In this document: piece by piece, positions 51,973 through 61,710 of the stretch | Layout of the letters: the number at the start of each line of letters is the position of its first letter | Numbering within the stretch: the first letter of the stretch is position 1 | NCBI GenBank assembly: GCA_902363445.1 | Contig: CABJAB010000003.1 | Coordinates: forward strand, 1 to 64,000 | Origin: Lachnospiraceae bacterium | GTDB taxonomy: Bacteria > Bacillota > Clostridia > Lachnospirales > Lachnospiraceae | Reading direction: 5' to 3' | DNA: 64,000 bases | Position numbers and translations under genes: made by a program | Notes under the pieces: model-generated | Seen by the model: the letters and a program-made list of their open reading frames with translations, nothing else | What the model was told of the DNA's origin: nothing | The model's database searches: none

Positions 51973-52836
51973 TCAGTCCTCCCCTATGATCGGTATCCAT
52001 ATCTGGCTGATGTAGTCCTCACAGTAAGAGGCTCCGTCGCTGTACCATTCCAGTTCGGGACAGGCGGCATGTTTAAACGGATATTGGCAGAGCCACTCCT
52101 CCTCCAGGTATTTCCATCCGTTTCGGACCGACTGCGGGACTGCTCCTCTGCAGTCAAAAACAGCCCACGTGTTTTTTGGGAGCACGGTCTCCACAAATCC
52201 TTCCGGAACAGCGCGTACCGTATTCACCATTATGGAATACTCTGCCGCTCTCTTCTCTCTCCCGTCGCCGCTGAACAGTCCAAATATACCTTTTGGAGTG
52301 CCTGTATCCATGGCAGCCAGGTCCGAAAAAATCCCTTTTCTCTGGCATTCACTCCAAAACTTCAGAATTCTTCTTCCATTTTCTTCACCATCTCCGGAAA
52401 GCCGGATCTTCTTCCCGACCAGACGAAGTTCCGGTTTTTGTTCGATCCTCCAGGAATATTTCTGTTTCACTGAAATCCGAAGCTTAGGAAGCACTTGCAG
52501 CTCCGCAGATGTGGCCCTGGCCTCCTTTGGTGAAATCCCGTGAAACTGCTGAAAAGCTTTTGTGAACGAGGTAGGAGAATCATACCCATATTTATAACTC
52601 AGGTCTATTATTTTCATATTTGTGCTTTTCAGATCATACCCAGCCAAAGTCAGCTTCCGGGATCGGACATATTCGGCAAAGCTGATGCCATTCATATAGG
52701 AAAAAACCTTTTGAAAAAAATCGAAGGAACAGCCGGCGATCCGCGCGATTTCTTCCTTATCAACGGATTCTTCTTTCCTCTGAAGATAATGTTCCACATA
52801 ATCGACGATCATCTGTAGTTTCTCATTCCACTCCAT
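51973..52836 (-). CDS. AraC family regulator with GyrI-like effector domain
   Basis: 287 residues. N-terminal AraC double helix-turn-helix (DKEEIARIAGCSFDFFQKVFSYMNGISFAEYVRSRKL and IIDLSYKYGYDSPTSFTKAFQQFHGISPKEAR) and a C-terminal GyrI-like ligand domain (LPKNTWAVFDCRG... EWYSDGASY... SQIWIPI). The arrangement matches Rob/TipA-like multidrug or small-molecule sensors. It is followed by the stand-alone GyrI-domain gene, a likely operon partner. ATG 52836. Confidence 0.9.
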   Translation of the reverse strand: MEWNEKLQMIVDYVEHYLQRKEESVDKEEIARIAGCSFDFFQKVFSYMNGISFAEYVRSRKLTLAGYDLKSTNMKIIDLSYKYGYDSPTSFTKAFQQFHGISPKEARATSAELQVLPKLRISVKQKYSWRIEQKPELRLVGKKIRLSGDGEENGRRILKFWSECQRKGIFSDLAAMDTGTPKGIFGLFSGDGREKRAAEYSIMVNTVRAVPEGFVETVLPKNTWAVFDCRGAVPQSVRNGWKYLEEEWLCQYPFKHAACPELEWYSDGASYCEDYISQIWIPIIGED

Positions 52837-52932
52837 GGCTCAGCTCCTTTCTTCTAGTATGTGCTTATTCTACCATTTAAACATCATACTTTCCTCTCAT
52901 ATTACGTCCTGACAGGATAGGAAAGACAATCA

Positions 52933-53668
52933 TGATACAAAATACTTTTTGGAATCATTCTTTGTAAGCTCCGATTAAGCTCCAGTTAAACGCCGGCAGA
53001 AGTTCCGGACCGTCACGATTTCGGTTCGCTGGCGATGCAGGGGCCGTTTTATCCCCGCTCCAGGAGTACCGCTCACATGTCAACGGAAAATCTTGATGAT
53101 TTCCCGTCTCCTGTTCGCTCAGAAACGGAATCGGTATTTCCGTTTCTGCCTCCCTCCGTCTGAGGAACACCGGCCTCTGCCCTGCGGCGCTCACCTTTAG
53201 GCCGGTCCGTAATCTTCTCGCCGGCGTCCTGCATGCCGCATCACATTGGATAAACTTTATTTCTTAGATTCCAGAAAAGGGTTGGACATCCACACAGCCC
53301 GCGCGCCTAAAGGCTGCGGGCCGCGGCGGACCGCCCCAATGGCTTTGGAAACAAATGAGCGCTTATTTCGGTGCGGAAGAAAGAACAAGAGGAAGGATCC
53401 GATTCCATCGTAAGGTGAGCGCCGCAAAGGCGTTAGCAGGATCTTTCCGGCCGCAGGGAGGTAAAAACCGAATTTCATGCAGGTTTTTATTGGAATCTGA
53501 CATGGAAAAATATCGATTTATCCATGTCAGTTGGAAAGGACCGACTGGAGGCCGTAAAAATCCTGGTTACGGCTGCCAGCGAGCCGCCTGGATAGAATCG
53601 GATTTCTTCTTGTTCCATCTAATTGATTAAGATAAATTTGTTTCAACGATATTCAAAGGTATACTATT
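52933..53668 (+). repeat. Mosaic intergenic repeat, copy D (longest)
   Basis: Contains the full family head (from TGATACAAAATACTTTTTGG), the middle shared with copy A (GGTTCGCTGGCGATGC... CTCACATGTC), a perfect 11-bp hairpin CAGAAACGGAA/TTCCGTTTCTG (53120-53148), a GC-rich section, the 207-bp core (53397-53603) with terminal inverted repeats as in copy B, and a diverged tail. It ends at the stop codon of nhaC (53670). It fills the 833-base gap between the AraC gene and nhaC; no gene is supported there. Confidence 0.85.
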
Positions 53669-53669
53669 C

Positions 53670-55079
53670 TTATCCGGCCGCGAACCCTACGATCAAATAC
53701 GCGATCACAGCCAGGGTTCCGCAGATCAGGGAATAAGGCAGCTGTGTCTTCACATGATCCAGATGGTCGGACGCAGAGCCCATGGAAGAAAGGATCGTCG
53801 TATCGGAAAGAGGGGAACAGTGGTCCCCAAACACTCCCCCGCCTGCCACGGCTGCGAATACCGCCGCCACAATGGTGTTCAGTTCTCCTCCGGTGATGCT
53901 GAAAGCCAGAGGAAGCGCGATCGGCATACAGATCGCAAACGTCCCCCAGGAGGAGCCGGTGGCAAAGGCCATCACAGATGCCACGATGAAGATGATCGCC
54001 GGCAGAAGATGAGGCGTCATAAAACCTTCACATAAGGAAATGATATAATTTGCCGTTCCCATCTGTTTGCTCAGGGAATTCACCGAGTAAGCAAGCGCAA
54101 GAAGGACGATGGCGGGAAGCGCGCCTTTAATGCCGTTCATAAAGGTATCCATGACCTCTTTAAATGGAATCCCCTGTATCATCATACTGACAGTCATAAA
54201 GATGACCACAAACAAAAACGCTTCCATAGTCTTCGCCGATTTAAACGCAATGTAGGTTCCCAAAGCCATGGTGATGATCATCAGGACCGGCAGCAGGAAG
54301 TTTAAAAACACCCTGGGTTTAAATCCGGGATACGGCTCCATTTCAGTCAGCTCCTTGCCGATCAGCGGCGTCGCGCCGTCCGCGATGACCTTGCCCTCTT
54401 CCATGGCGCGCTTCTCGGCTTTCTTCATAGGGCCGAAGTCCTTGATGATTCCCGAACCGATCAGCCCCACAAATACAACGGCGATCAGCGCGTAAAAATT
54501 GAAAGGAATCGCCTTCAGAAACAGCGCCGCACCGTCCGCATCGGTGGCGATACAGCCTACGCCTACTGCCAGTCCGCTCAAATAAGCGGCCCATCCGGTA
54601 ATAGGCACCAGCACGCTGACCGGTGCGGATGTAGAATCCGCTATGTACGCCAGCTTTTCCCTGGAAACCCGGGCTTTGTCTGTGATGCTCCTCATGGTGC
54701 AGCCGACAAACAGCGGGCTGAAGGAATCGCTGAAGTATACGAACATACCCAGCACCCACGCCATCAGTTGAGCGCCGCGCCGGCTCAGATGCTTGTCGTG
54801 CACCCACTGGGAAAAGCCTTGTATGGCGCCGGTCTTTTGAAAATAAGCTACCAGGATACCGATGAAGGTATTCAGCAGCATCACCCAGGAAAAACTTGTG
54901 GTGCCCAGGCTTTCTTTAAGAAGCGTGGGGAAGCCTAAAATCCCCTGTCCGGCCAGCAGCGTACCGGTGATGCACGCAATGGCAAGGGACACAATGGTAT
55001 TCCGCGTCACAAAGGACAGTACGATCGCAAGAATGGCCGGGATTATGGATATGAATCCCATGTTAATGATCTCTTCCAT
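53670..55079 (-). CDS. nhaC: Na+/H+ antiporter, NhaC family
   Basis: 469 residues with 11-12 membrane segments. Family blocks: WVLGMFVYFSDSFSPLFVG, YIADSTSAPVSVLVPITGWAAY, and VFGDHCSPLSDTTILSSMGS near residue 415, the DHxSP-S-D-T region typical of NhaC. It exchanges sodium for protons, or in some members malate/lactate or amino acids. It lies 161 bases downstream of alanine dehydrogenase on the same strand; a small hairpin AACCGG/CCGGTT occurs in its leader (55098-55113). Co-function with Ald and the Na+ symporter upstream is plausible. Confidence 0.88.
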   Translation of the reverse strand: MEEIINMGFISIIPAILAIVLSFVTRNTIVSLAIACITGTLLAGQGILGFPTLLKESLGTTSFSWVMLLNTFIGILVAYFQKTGAIQGFSQWVHDKHLSRRGAQLMAWVLGMFVYFSDSFSPLFVGCTMRSITDKARVSREKLAYIADSTSAPVSVLVPITGWAAYLSGLAVGVGCIATDADGAALFLKAIPFNFYALIAVVFVGLIGSGIIKDFGPMKKAEKRAMEEGKVIADGATPLIGKELTEMEPYPGFKPRVFLNFLLPVLMIITMALGTYIAFKSAKTMEAFLFVVIFMTVSMMIQGIPFKEVMDTFMNGIKGALPAIVLLALAYSVNSLSKQMGTANYIISLCEGFMTPHLLPAIIFIVASVMAFATGSSWGTFAICMPIALPLAFSITGGELNTIVAAVFAAVAGGGVFGDHCSPLSDTTILSSMGSASDHLDHVKTQLPYSLICGTLAVIAYLIVGFAAG

Positions 55080-55240
55080 CTCTCTCCTCTTTCTCGGAAA
55101 ACCGGCGGTCCGGTTCTCCCGTCTTTTTTATATTTTTCATCAGCTATACAGAAAGAAAGAGGGAACCCCCTTCCGGCTAAAGCGAGTGCCGCGCGGAAAG
55201 GGATTTCCTCCTGAATACGAAACAAAAACAAACGCTGCTG

Positions 55241-56425
55241 TTACTGCAGCCTGATGTCCTCAATCGGGATAAAATTTTCTGAACGAGTCACCGTCGCAGG
55301 CGGCGCTGCATCCAGTTTCTTATCCGCAATCCCAAGAATATCCTCCGGGCGGATCCAGGGACGCTTCTGAAGGGCGCTGGTCTCCTCATGAGTCAGATAG
55401 CCTTTATAAGTCGTAAGGCTCCTTCTCAAAAACCCGTCCTTCGCGCAGGCGGCCGCTACTCCTTGGTTCAAGATGCCTCTGAAATGGGGAAGCACGGAAG
55501 CAGCGTATGCGACCGAAGTGGAATTGGCGATCGCTCCGGGAATGTTGCTCACGCAGTAATGCACGACCCCTTCTTCTATGTATCTGGGATTTTCGTGAGT
55601 TGTCTCATGGAACGACTCAATGGCTCCCTGGTCATCGTTGCTGATGTCCACAATGACAGAACCCTTTTCCATCAGCTTCAGCATGCTTCTGTCGATCAGA
55701 TAATCCTTGCATCCTTTAGGCCACTTTACGCAGTTTAGCACCATGTCGGTCTCCGGCAGGAGCTTCGCGATGTTCTGCTTTGTGGAAATCATGGTGTTCA
55801 CCTGCTCATGGTACTGGCGGCTGATGCTTCTCAGTGTCCCGATATTGATGTCCATGATCGTCACCCAGGCTCCAAGGGCATGCAGCACCGAAAGAGCGGC
55901 CTGACCCACGATTCCTCCTCCGAGGATCAGGACTCTCATACCAGGCGCTCCGCCCAGTCCGCTGACAAACTTCCCTTTTCCTCCGTTGATGGAAAGCATG
56001 GACTCCAGCCCCATAAGAGCCCCCTGTTTGCCGGCGGCCTCACAGTTGGGTGAACCATACCGATGGGAATCCTCCGCAGTAAACGCAATCACCTTTTTGT
56101 CTAAAAGAGCCTGTACTTCCTCCGGATGAGCCGCCGGATGAATACATGTAAACACGATCTGATCTTCCCGGAGCAGCCCATACTCACAGGGTTCAAATTC
56201 CTTTACCTTCGCCAGCAGATCGCTTCTCGCGTACATCTCTTCCGCCGTATCCACGATCTCCGCTCCGGCCTCCGCATATGCCGCGTCCTCAAAGCCGGCT
56301 TTCTCGCCCGCGCCCTTCTGCACCAGCGCAGTATGGCCGTCTGCGACGATTGTCGCGATCTCTGACGGTGTCGCGATCACGCGGTATTCGCCGTTCTTAA
56401 TGTCCTTCAATACACCAAATACCAT
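55241..56425 (-). CDS. ald: Alanine dehydrogenase
   Basis: 394 residues, a little longer than the usual 370. N-terminal VFGVLKDIKNGEYRVIATP, catalytic-region FTCIHPAAHPEEVQALLDKKVIAFTAE, and the NAD fold GMRVLILGGGIVGQAALSVLHALGAWVTIMD. It interconverts alanine and pyruvate plus ammonia with NAD. The end SENFIPIEDIRLQ is an extra tail. ATG 56425 is chosen because GGAGG lies 8 bases upstream; an in-frame GTG at 56440 overlaps that site. Neighbours are an Na+ symporter upstream and NhaC downstream. Confidence 0.88.
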   Translation of the reverse strand: MVFGVLKDIKNGEYRVIATPSEIATIVADGHTALVQKGAGEKAGFEDAAYAEAGAEIVDTAEEMYARSDLLAKVKEFEPCEYGLLREDQIVFTCIHPAAHPEEVQALLDKKVIAFTAEDSHRYGSPNCEAAGKQGALMGLESMLSINGGKGKFVSGLGGAPGMRVLILGGGIVGQAALSVLHALGAWVTIMDINIGTLRSISRQYHEQVNTMISTKQNIAKLLPETDMVLNCVKWPKGCKDYLIDRSMLKLMEKGSVIVDISNDDQGAIESFHETTHENPRYIEEGVVHYCVSNIPGAIANSTSVAYAASVLPHFRGILNQGVAAACAKDGFLRRSLTTYKGYLTHEETSALQKRPWIRPEDILGIADKKLDAAPPATVTRSENFIPIEDIRLQ

Positions 56426-56505
56426 TTTTTTATCCTCCACATTAGACCGGCCGTTCCGGCCGCCTGTTCACCGGCGGAAAGGCCCTCCCAAAATACGTAT
56501 GTATA

Positions 56506-56534
56506 ATTCTACAACACAGACCCCTGAATGTCAA
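56506..56534 (-). promoter_or_regulatory. Promoter of ald
   Basis: Minus strand, -35 TTGACA (56529-56534), 17-base spacer, -10 TAGAAT (56506-56511), just after the stop of the symporter gene. Confidence 0.75.
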
Positions 56535-56549
56535 TAAAGCCTCCTGGTC

Positions 56550-57875
56550 TCAGCCGATTCCTTTGTACAGGAAGCCCAGGATCAGGACAATGACTGCCAG
56601 CGGCACATAGATATACTTCGCCAGGAAACCGAAAGCTGCCGGCAAAGGCTTCTTTCTTCCTGTATCCATCTCTTCCTTTATTCTTTTATAGCCCAGGATA
56701 TAATAGACGGATACCGCTCCCAATACTGCGCCGAAGGGCACGATCACGATCGTGACAAAATCCATCCAGGAACCCACGTACGCCTCGTTCTCCAGGAACA
56801 GGCCCACCGCCAGGGTGATCGCTCCGCACAGAAGGACCGCGTTCCTCCTTTTCAGGGAAAAACGTGTCTGCCAGCTCTCCACGACAGCCTCAAACATGTT
56901 CATCAGCGACGTGATGCCCGCGAAGGATACCGACAAAAAGAATATCACCGCGAACAGGCGTCCCATGGGCATCTGACGGAAAATATTCGGCAGGGTGATG
57001 AACATCAGGGACGGGCCCCGTCCCGGCTCTATCCCAAAAGCGAATACCGCCGGCATGATGGCCAGGGCTGCCAGCAGCGCCGCCAGAGTATCAAACACGG
57101 CAGTACGTACAGAGGCCTTGGGGATATTCTCTTTCTTACTCAGATAGGATCCATAAACGATCATGCCGGAGCCTGTGATGGACAGGGAGAAAAAGGCCTG
57201 TCCCATGGCCATGACCCAGGTGTCCACCTTCGCCAGATATTCCCACTTCGGCACAAATAAAAACTCATATCCCGCCGCGGAACCGTCTAAGAAGGCCACA
57301 CGTACCGCCAGCACGGCAAACAACAGGAAGAACACCGGCATCAAGACCTTATTGGCCTTTTCAATTCCGGACGCCGCATTCGCCAGCAGGATCACTACGG
57401 TTATCACAATGACCAGCACATGCCAGGGAACGCTTCCCAGATGGCCCGTCGCCTGTGCAAAATAAGCCGCCGAATCTGTATTTAAGATGGCGCCACTCAG
57501 AGAACCCGCTATGGAACGGAGGACCCAGCCGATGATGATAGAGTAGCCGATGGCAATGCCCAAAGAACCCAGAAGCGGTATCCACCCGAGTACCCTTCCC
57601 AGTCTGCCCTTCTTTATCCTCTGCCAGCAATATTCATAAGCTCCCAGAGTCCCCGTCCCGGCTCTCCTGCCTATGGCAAATTCTGCCGACAGCCCCACCA
57701 GGCCAAAAAGCACGATGAACAGGAGATAGGGAATCAGAAAGGCTCCTCCGCCGTATTGTCCCAGGCGGTACGGGAACATCCAAATATTTCCCAGGCCTAC
57801 GGCTGACCCGACACAGGCCAGCACGAAGCCGACAGAGCTGGAAAATCCTCCATTCACATGTTTTTTTTGATTCAT
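56550..57875 (-). CDS. Sodium:neurotransmitter symporter family transporter
   Basis: 441 residues with about 11 membrane segments. The family N-terminus is clear: FSSSVGFVLACVGSAVGLGNIWMFPYRLGQYGGGAFLIPYLLF, including the unwound helix-1 region and the sodium site seen in LeuT/MhsT. The internal segment AFFSLSITGSGMIVYGSYLSK is also typical. It should import an amino acid with sodium; alanine is a guess from the ald neighbour. ATG 57875 follows GGGGGAG. Confidence 0.92.
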   Translation of the reverse strand: MNQKKHVNGGFSSSVGFVLACVGSAVGLGNIWMFPYRLGQYGGGAFLIPYLLFIVLFGLVGLSAEFAIGRRAGTGTLGAYEYCWQRIKKGRLGRVLGWIPLLGSLGIAIGYSIIIGWVLRSIAGSLSGAILNTDSAAYFAQATGHLGSVPWHVLVIVITVVILLANAASGIEKANKVLMPVFFLLFAVLAVRVAFLDGSAAGYEFLFVPKWEYLAKVDTWVMAMGQAFFSLSITGSGMIVYGSYLSKKENIPKASVRTAVFDTLAALLAALAIMPAVFAFGIEPGRGPSLMFITLPNIFRQMPMGRLFAVIFFLSVSFAGITSLMNMFEAVVESWQTRFSLKRRNAVLLCGAITLAVGLFLENEAYVGSWMDFVTIVIVPFGAVLGAVSVYYILGYKRIKEEMDTGRKKPLPAAFGFLAKYIYVPLAVIVLILGFLYKGIG

Positions 57876-57923
57876 AGCTTTACTCCCCCTAATGTAACTT
57901 TAATGGTATGTATTTGACAGCAT

Positions 57924-57966
57924 AAAACGGCCGCGGGATGCCCGAACGGGTGTCCTGCGGCCGTTT
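57924..57966 (-). terminator. Terminator of the pentose operon
   Basis: Minus strand, AAACGGCCGC-AGGA pairs with TCCC-GCGGCCGTTT, 39 bases past the stop at 58006, followed by TTTTATG. Confidence 0.8.
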
Positions 57967-58005
57967 CATTATAACATATCCTTCTGTATTATCAAAGGAA
58001 TTTGG

Positions 58006-58431
58006 TCATTTCTCAAAATCGTACAGATTCAGGCCGATCTCTTCGCTGAAGGTCCTGTCCGCTTTTCCGTCGATCACATGAATCACGGCCTCACAGGTAG
58101 CGCTGACGATCGCCTGGTTCAAGTGCCCGCCAAAGACTTTTCCCTCAGCGTCTCCGGCGCTCATGTGCAGATGGGCATAATACTCCCCGTCCATTGTATT
58201 GATGGTTCCGAGCAGGGATACGATCTCAAAATCTCCGCTGAAATGATTGGAATAATATTTCTTCTCCCCGGTCTTGAACACGCCCACAGTAAAATCCCCA
58301 ACGGCTCCCAGCGCGTTCACATCAGCCAGGCGGATTTTTTCCTTTAGGGCGATGGCCTTGATCTGCTCCAGGATATCTTCCCCTTTATCCACTCTTGCAA
58401 TAATGGTATTATCGAATCTCCTGTAGTCCAT
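58006..58431 (-). CDS. PPC (DUF296) domain protein
   Basis: 141 residues forming a single PPC domain: RVDKGEDILEQIKAIALKEKI, ALGAVGDFTVGVF, GEYYAHLHMSAGDAEGKVFGGHL (conserved His cluster and Gly), and a final beta stretch. The domain also occurs in plant AT-hook proteins; bacterial stand-alone members trimerise and are of unknown function. It is the last gene of an operon with the SDR, epimerase and kinase; the gap to the SDR is one base. Confidence 0.88.
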   Translation of the reverse strand: MDYRRFDNTIIARVDKGEDILEQIKAIALKEKIRLADVNALGAVGDFTVGVFKTGEKKYYSNHFSGDFEIVSLLGTINTMDGEYYAHLHMSAGDAEGKVFGGHLNQAIVSATCEAVIHVIDGKADRTFSEEIGLNLYDFEK

Positions 58432-58432
58432 C

Positions 58433-59221
58433 TTACTCTCCTTTGTTCTCCCAGCTGAATTTCGGGTTTTGAACGATGTATTTTCCTCCGGCTATCTCCA
58501 CATCCACCCCGGTTATGTAGCTGCACGCGTCAGAAGCCAGGAACACGATGGGTTTTGCCAGATCCTCCGGCACGCCCAGTCTCTGAAGCGCCACATTCTG
58601 AGTATACAGCCCTCTGTTCTCTTTAATGGATTCCCGGCTGATCTCTGTCTCGATCATTCCCGGGATATACCCTACCACGCGGATGCCATAGGGCGCGAAG
58701 TTTGCCGCGAAGGTTTTGGTAAAGCTGGATACTCCGGACTTCGCCGCCGCATATACCGCGCCCTCTGAATGGGGAACCTTTGACGCAAAGGAAGACGCGT
58801 TGATGATCACGCCGCCTCTTCCCTGGCTGATCATGTGCCGTCCGGCGATTCTGGAGCCTTCAAAGACTCCGTCCAGGTCGATTCTCATGATGCTGTCGTA
58901 TTCCTCCTTGGTAAATTCCATCACGGGTCTGTTGATAGCAATACCTGCGTTATTTACCCAGATGTCGATCCCGCCCTGTTTCTCCGCCACGGCATCCGCC
59001 ATCGCCGCCACGCTCTCTGCATCCGCCACATCTACCTGGTAGATGTCAACGGCGAATCCCATTTCGGCGCAGTCTGCCTGCATCGCTTCCAGCTTTTTCA
59101 GGGTACGTCCGCAGACCGACACCAGCGCGCCTTCTCTCACAAATTCAATGGCCGCCGCTTTTCCGATGCCTGTTGCCCCGCCTGTGATGACTACGCTCTT
59201 GTTCTTCAGGTTTAAATCCAT
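58433..59221 (-). CDS. Short-chain dehydrogenase/reductase
   Basis: 262 residues of the classical SDR family: TGGATGIGKAAA cofactor loop at residue 13, NNAGIAINR near 90, catalytic Ser in INASSFASK and Tyr-Lys in YAAAKSGVS near 157. The acidic residue expected for NAD selection is not obvious (VCGRT suggests NADP). It probably oxidises or reduces a polyol or keto-sugar intermediate. ATG 59221 follows AAAGGAGG. Confidence 0.92.
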   Translation of the reverse strand: MDLNLKNKSVVITGGATGIGKAAAIEFVREGALVSVCGRTLKKLEAMQADCAEMGFAVDIYQVDVADAESVAAMADAVAEKQGGIDIWVNNAGIAINRPVMEFTKEEYDSIMRIDLDGVFEGSRIAGRHMISQGRGGVIINASSFASKVPHSEGAVYAAAKSGVSSFTKTFAANFAPYGIRVVGYIPGMIETEISRESIKENRGLYTQNVALQRLGVPEDLAKPIVFLASDACSYITGVDVEIAGGKYIVQNPKFSWENKGE

Positions 59222-59269
59222 CTTGTTCCTCCTTTTTTCGCTTGATCGTGCAGCCGGAATTCCGGCTTG

Positions 59270-60142
59270 TCACTCCGCTATGAGATATCCGCCCTGTCTC
59301 ATTTTTGAGATGACGAATTTCCGCGCCTCGCCTATCTGCTCCGCCGCTTCTTCCACGGTCTGGCGGTAATTGTTGTCCGCCCACATTTCTACCATAAACC
59401 GTCCGGCGTATCCGAGCCCGTGCAGTTTTTTGAACAGCTTTTCAAATTGAACCGTTCCGCTTCCAAACGGAACATTCTTGAACACTCCCGGCTCCGTCTC
59501 TTTTACATGGATCGCCACGGTCTCTGTAATCCCCAGCTCCAGTTCACTCTCCGGGTCGCTGCTGAACTGGCTCAGGTTTCCGAGGTCCGGATATATCTTA
59601 AAAAACGGCGAAGGAATCTCCCGTAAATAATGGGAAGCCCGCAGGATCGTCCCAACGAACGGCGTATCCATGATCTCCATGGCCAGGATCACTCCTGCTT
59701 TGGCCGCCATCTCCACAGAACGTTTCATCCCCTCCAGGAAATAAGCCTTTGTTTCCTCATCGGATTTCTCATAATATACATCATAGGTGGCCAATTGAAT
59801 ACAGCCGATACCCAGTCTCTGCGCCAATAAGAGGCCCTTTTCCATCACCTCAAAGGCCCGCTTTCTCGTCTCCGGGTTCTTGCTCCCGAAAGGAAATCTG
59901 CGATGGGCGCTGAGGCACATGCTGGGAAACAGGATTCCTGTTTCGTCCATCAGGCTTCTGAGCTCCCGGATTTCTTCTGTCCCCCAGTCAAGACGGGCCA
60001 GCCGCTCATCGGATTCATCCACCGACAGCTCCATAAAATCATAACCGGCCATTTTTGCGGCAGTCATCTTCTCCCGCCAGGAAAAAGCATTGGGAAGAGC
60101 TTTTTCATATATGCCTAACGGCGTCTTATTCAGGTCAAACAT
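59270..60142 (-). CDS. L-xylulose/L-ribulose-5-phosphate 3-epimerase-like protein (UlaE/SgbU)
   Basis: 290-residue TIM barrel of the xylose isomerase-like (AP endonuclease 2) superfamily. It begins PLGIYEKALPNAFSWREKM and has FMELSVDESDERLARLDW, FPSMCLSAHRRFPFGS and VILAMEIMDTPFVGT, the blocks of UlaE-type 3-epimerases. It likely epimerises a ketopentose-5-phosphate supplied by the kinase it overlaps by 8 bases. The exact sugar is not determined. Confidence 0.88.
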   Translation of the reverse strand: MFDLNKTPLGIYEKALPNAFSWREKMTAAKMAGYDFMELSVDESDERLARLDWGTEEIRELRSLMDETGILFPSMCLSAHRRFPFGSKNPETRKRAFEVMEKGLLLAQRLGIGCIQLATYDVYYEKSDEETKAYFLEGMKRSVEMAAKAGVILAMEIMDTPFVGTILRASHYLREIPSPFFKIYPDLGNLSQFSSDPESELELGITETVAIHVKETEPGVFKNVPFGSGTVQFEKLFKKLHGLGYAGRFMVEMWADNNYRQTVEEAAEQIGEARKFVISKMRQGGYLIAE

Positions 60143-61667
60143 CGCCTTCTCCTCCCTCCCGCAGGTTCTCCCATACGCCTGACAGAGCGCCTATTATCTG
60201 ACGGTAGGTCTTAAATTTCTTTTCATAAATCTCTTTATATTCTGTCCGGGGCATCACCTTTTTGGATACATGCACCAGCTTGGCCGCCGCATCGGCATAT
60301 CCGCCGTATACCCCGGCGCCGATTCCCGCCGCCATGGCCGCGCCCATGATGCCCTGTTCCTGACATTCCACCGTCTCCACAGGTATCTGCAGAGCGTCCG
60401 CGAAAATCTGGACCCAGACGTCCGAATTCGCGGCCCCTCCGGCCAGTCGGATGGCCTCCGGCTCCTCCCTGTTGCGCAGAAGCCGTTTCACATGGGTCAG
60501 ATGAGAGAACACGATTCCCTCATAAACTGCCCTCAGCATGTGCCGCCTGTCATGAAAATCCGTAAGCCCGATGAAGCAGCCCTTTGCGAGCGGGTCCTCA
60601 TTGGAGCCGTTCAAGAAAGGAAGGAAGACCACGTTGCTGTCCTCCGGGCCTATGGAAGCCGCCATCTCATTGGTCAGATCATAAATACTCTTTCCTTCTT
60701 TGGCAAGCTCCTCCTTTTTCTCCGCCATCAGCTGGTCAATGAACCACTGCATATTTCCCGCGGACGTAGGGCTGCTCTCCTCTATCAGATAATAACCCGG
60801 TATGCAGAACATGGAATTCAAAGCCACGGTCCCGTTCACCACCGGCTTTTTCGTGATATACTCGTTTATGCTCCAAGTCCCGGCGATCATGCACATGGGC
60901 GCCTCGTCATATATGCCGGAGGCGATGCCGCAGGCATCCACATCGAACATCCCGGCCATCACCGGTGTTCCGGGAACCAACCCGGTCTGTTCTGCCGCCT
61001 GTTCCGTGACAGTCCCGCACACATCGGCGGAAAATTTAAGAGGCGGAAGCTTATCATATACCATGTCCAGGCCAAAATATCCCATCAGTTCCCGGTCATA
61101 GGCAGCCGTATCCAGGTTTATCAGATTGGCTCCGGAAAAATCAGTATATTCCCCGTTCGCTATTCCCGTCAGGCAGTACCGGATATAATCCTTGACTGAA
61201 AATATGTATTTGGTATTCTCAAGCACTTCCGGCTCATGATCCCGCAGCCATGCAAGCAGGCTGACCGGCTGGCACGCCAGAATGTCCTGATATGTCTTTT
61301 TATACACTTTATCTGCCGTCCCGTCGCTCTTCCACTGTTTTACATATTTCCACGCCCTGGTATCCGTGGACAAAATCCCCTTATAGGAAGGCTTTCCATC
61401 CTGCCCTACCAAATACAGGCCCTTTCCATGCCCGGAAAACGATACGCCGGCTATATCCTTCGCGTCTATGCCGCTCTTTTTCACTGCTTCCCCGATCACT
61501 TTGGCATTCTGTTTCCAAAGCTCCCCCATATCCCGCTCTGTAAAACCGGGCTTTGGGGTCAGGTTATGGATAGGCTCTCTCGCCACGGCTACCAGCCGCC
61601 CGTTTTCATCGGACAGCCCGGCCTTGACGAATGTCCCCCCATTATCAATCCCCATCAAATATTTCAA
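60135..61667 (-). CDS. FGGY family carbohydrate kinase (L-xylulose kinase-like)
   Basis: 510 residues. N-terminal phosphate loop YLMGIDNGGTFVKAGLSDENG, GVSFSGHGKGLYLVG, hinge PVMAGMFDVDACGIASGIY and C-terminal ATP block IRLAGGAANSDVWVQIFADAL with EQGIMGAAMAAGIG. With the UlaE-like epimerase next to it, L-xylulose or a related ketopentose is the likely substrate. It starts at TTG 61667 with GGAGGG upstream. It is the first gene of a four-gene operon (kinase, epimerase, SDR, PPC). Confidence 0.9.
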   Translation of the reverse strand: MKYLMGIDNGGTFVKAGLSDENGRLVAVAREPIHNLTPKPGFTERDMGELWKQNAKVIGEAVKKSGIDAKDIAGVSFSGHGKGLYLVGQDGKPSYKGILSTDTRAWKYVKQWKSDGTADKVYKKTYQDILACQPVSLLAWLRDHEPEVLENTKYIFSVKDYIRYCLTGIANGEYTDFSGANLINLDTAAYDRELMGYFGLDMVYDKLPPLKFSADVCGTVTEQAAEQTGLVPGTPVMAGMFDVDACGIASGIYDEAPMCMIAGTWSINEYITKKPVVNGTVALNSMFCIPGYYLIEESSPTSAGNMQWFIDQLMAEKKEELAKEGKSIYDLTNEMAASIGPEDSNVVFLPFLNGSNEDPLAKGCFIGLTDFHDRRHMLRAVYEGIVFSHLTHVKRLLRNREEPEAIRLAGGAANSDVWVQIFADALQIPVETVECQEQGIMGAAMAAGIGAGVYGGYADAAAKLVHVSKKVMPRTEYKEIYEKKFKTYRQIIGALSGVWENLREGGEGDV

Positions 61668-61710
61668 ACCATTACCCTCCTGTCCTTTTTCGCAGATTCA
61701 TTGCAAAATG

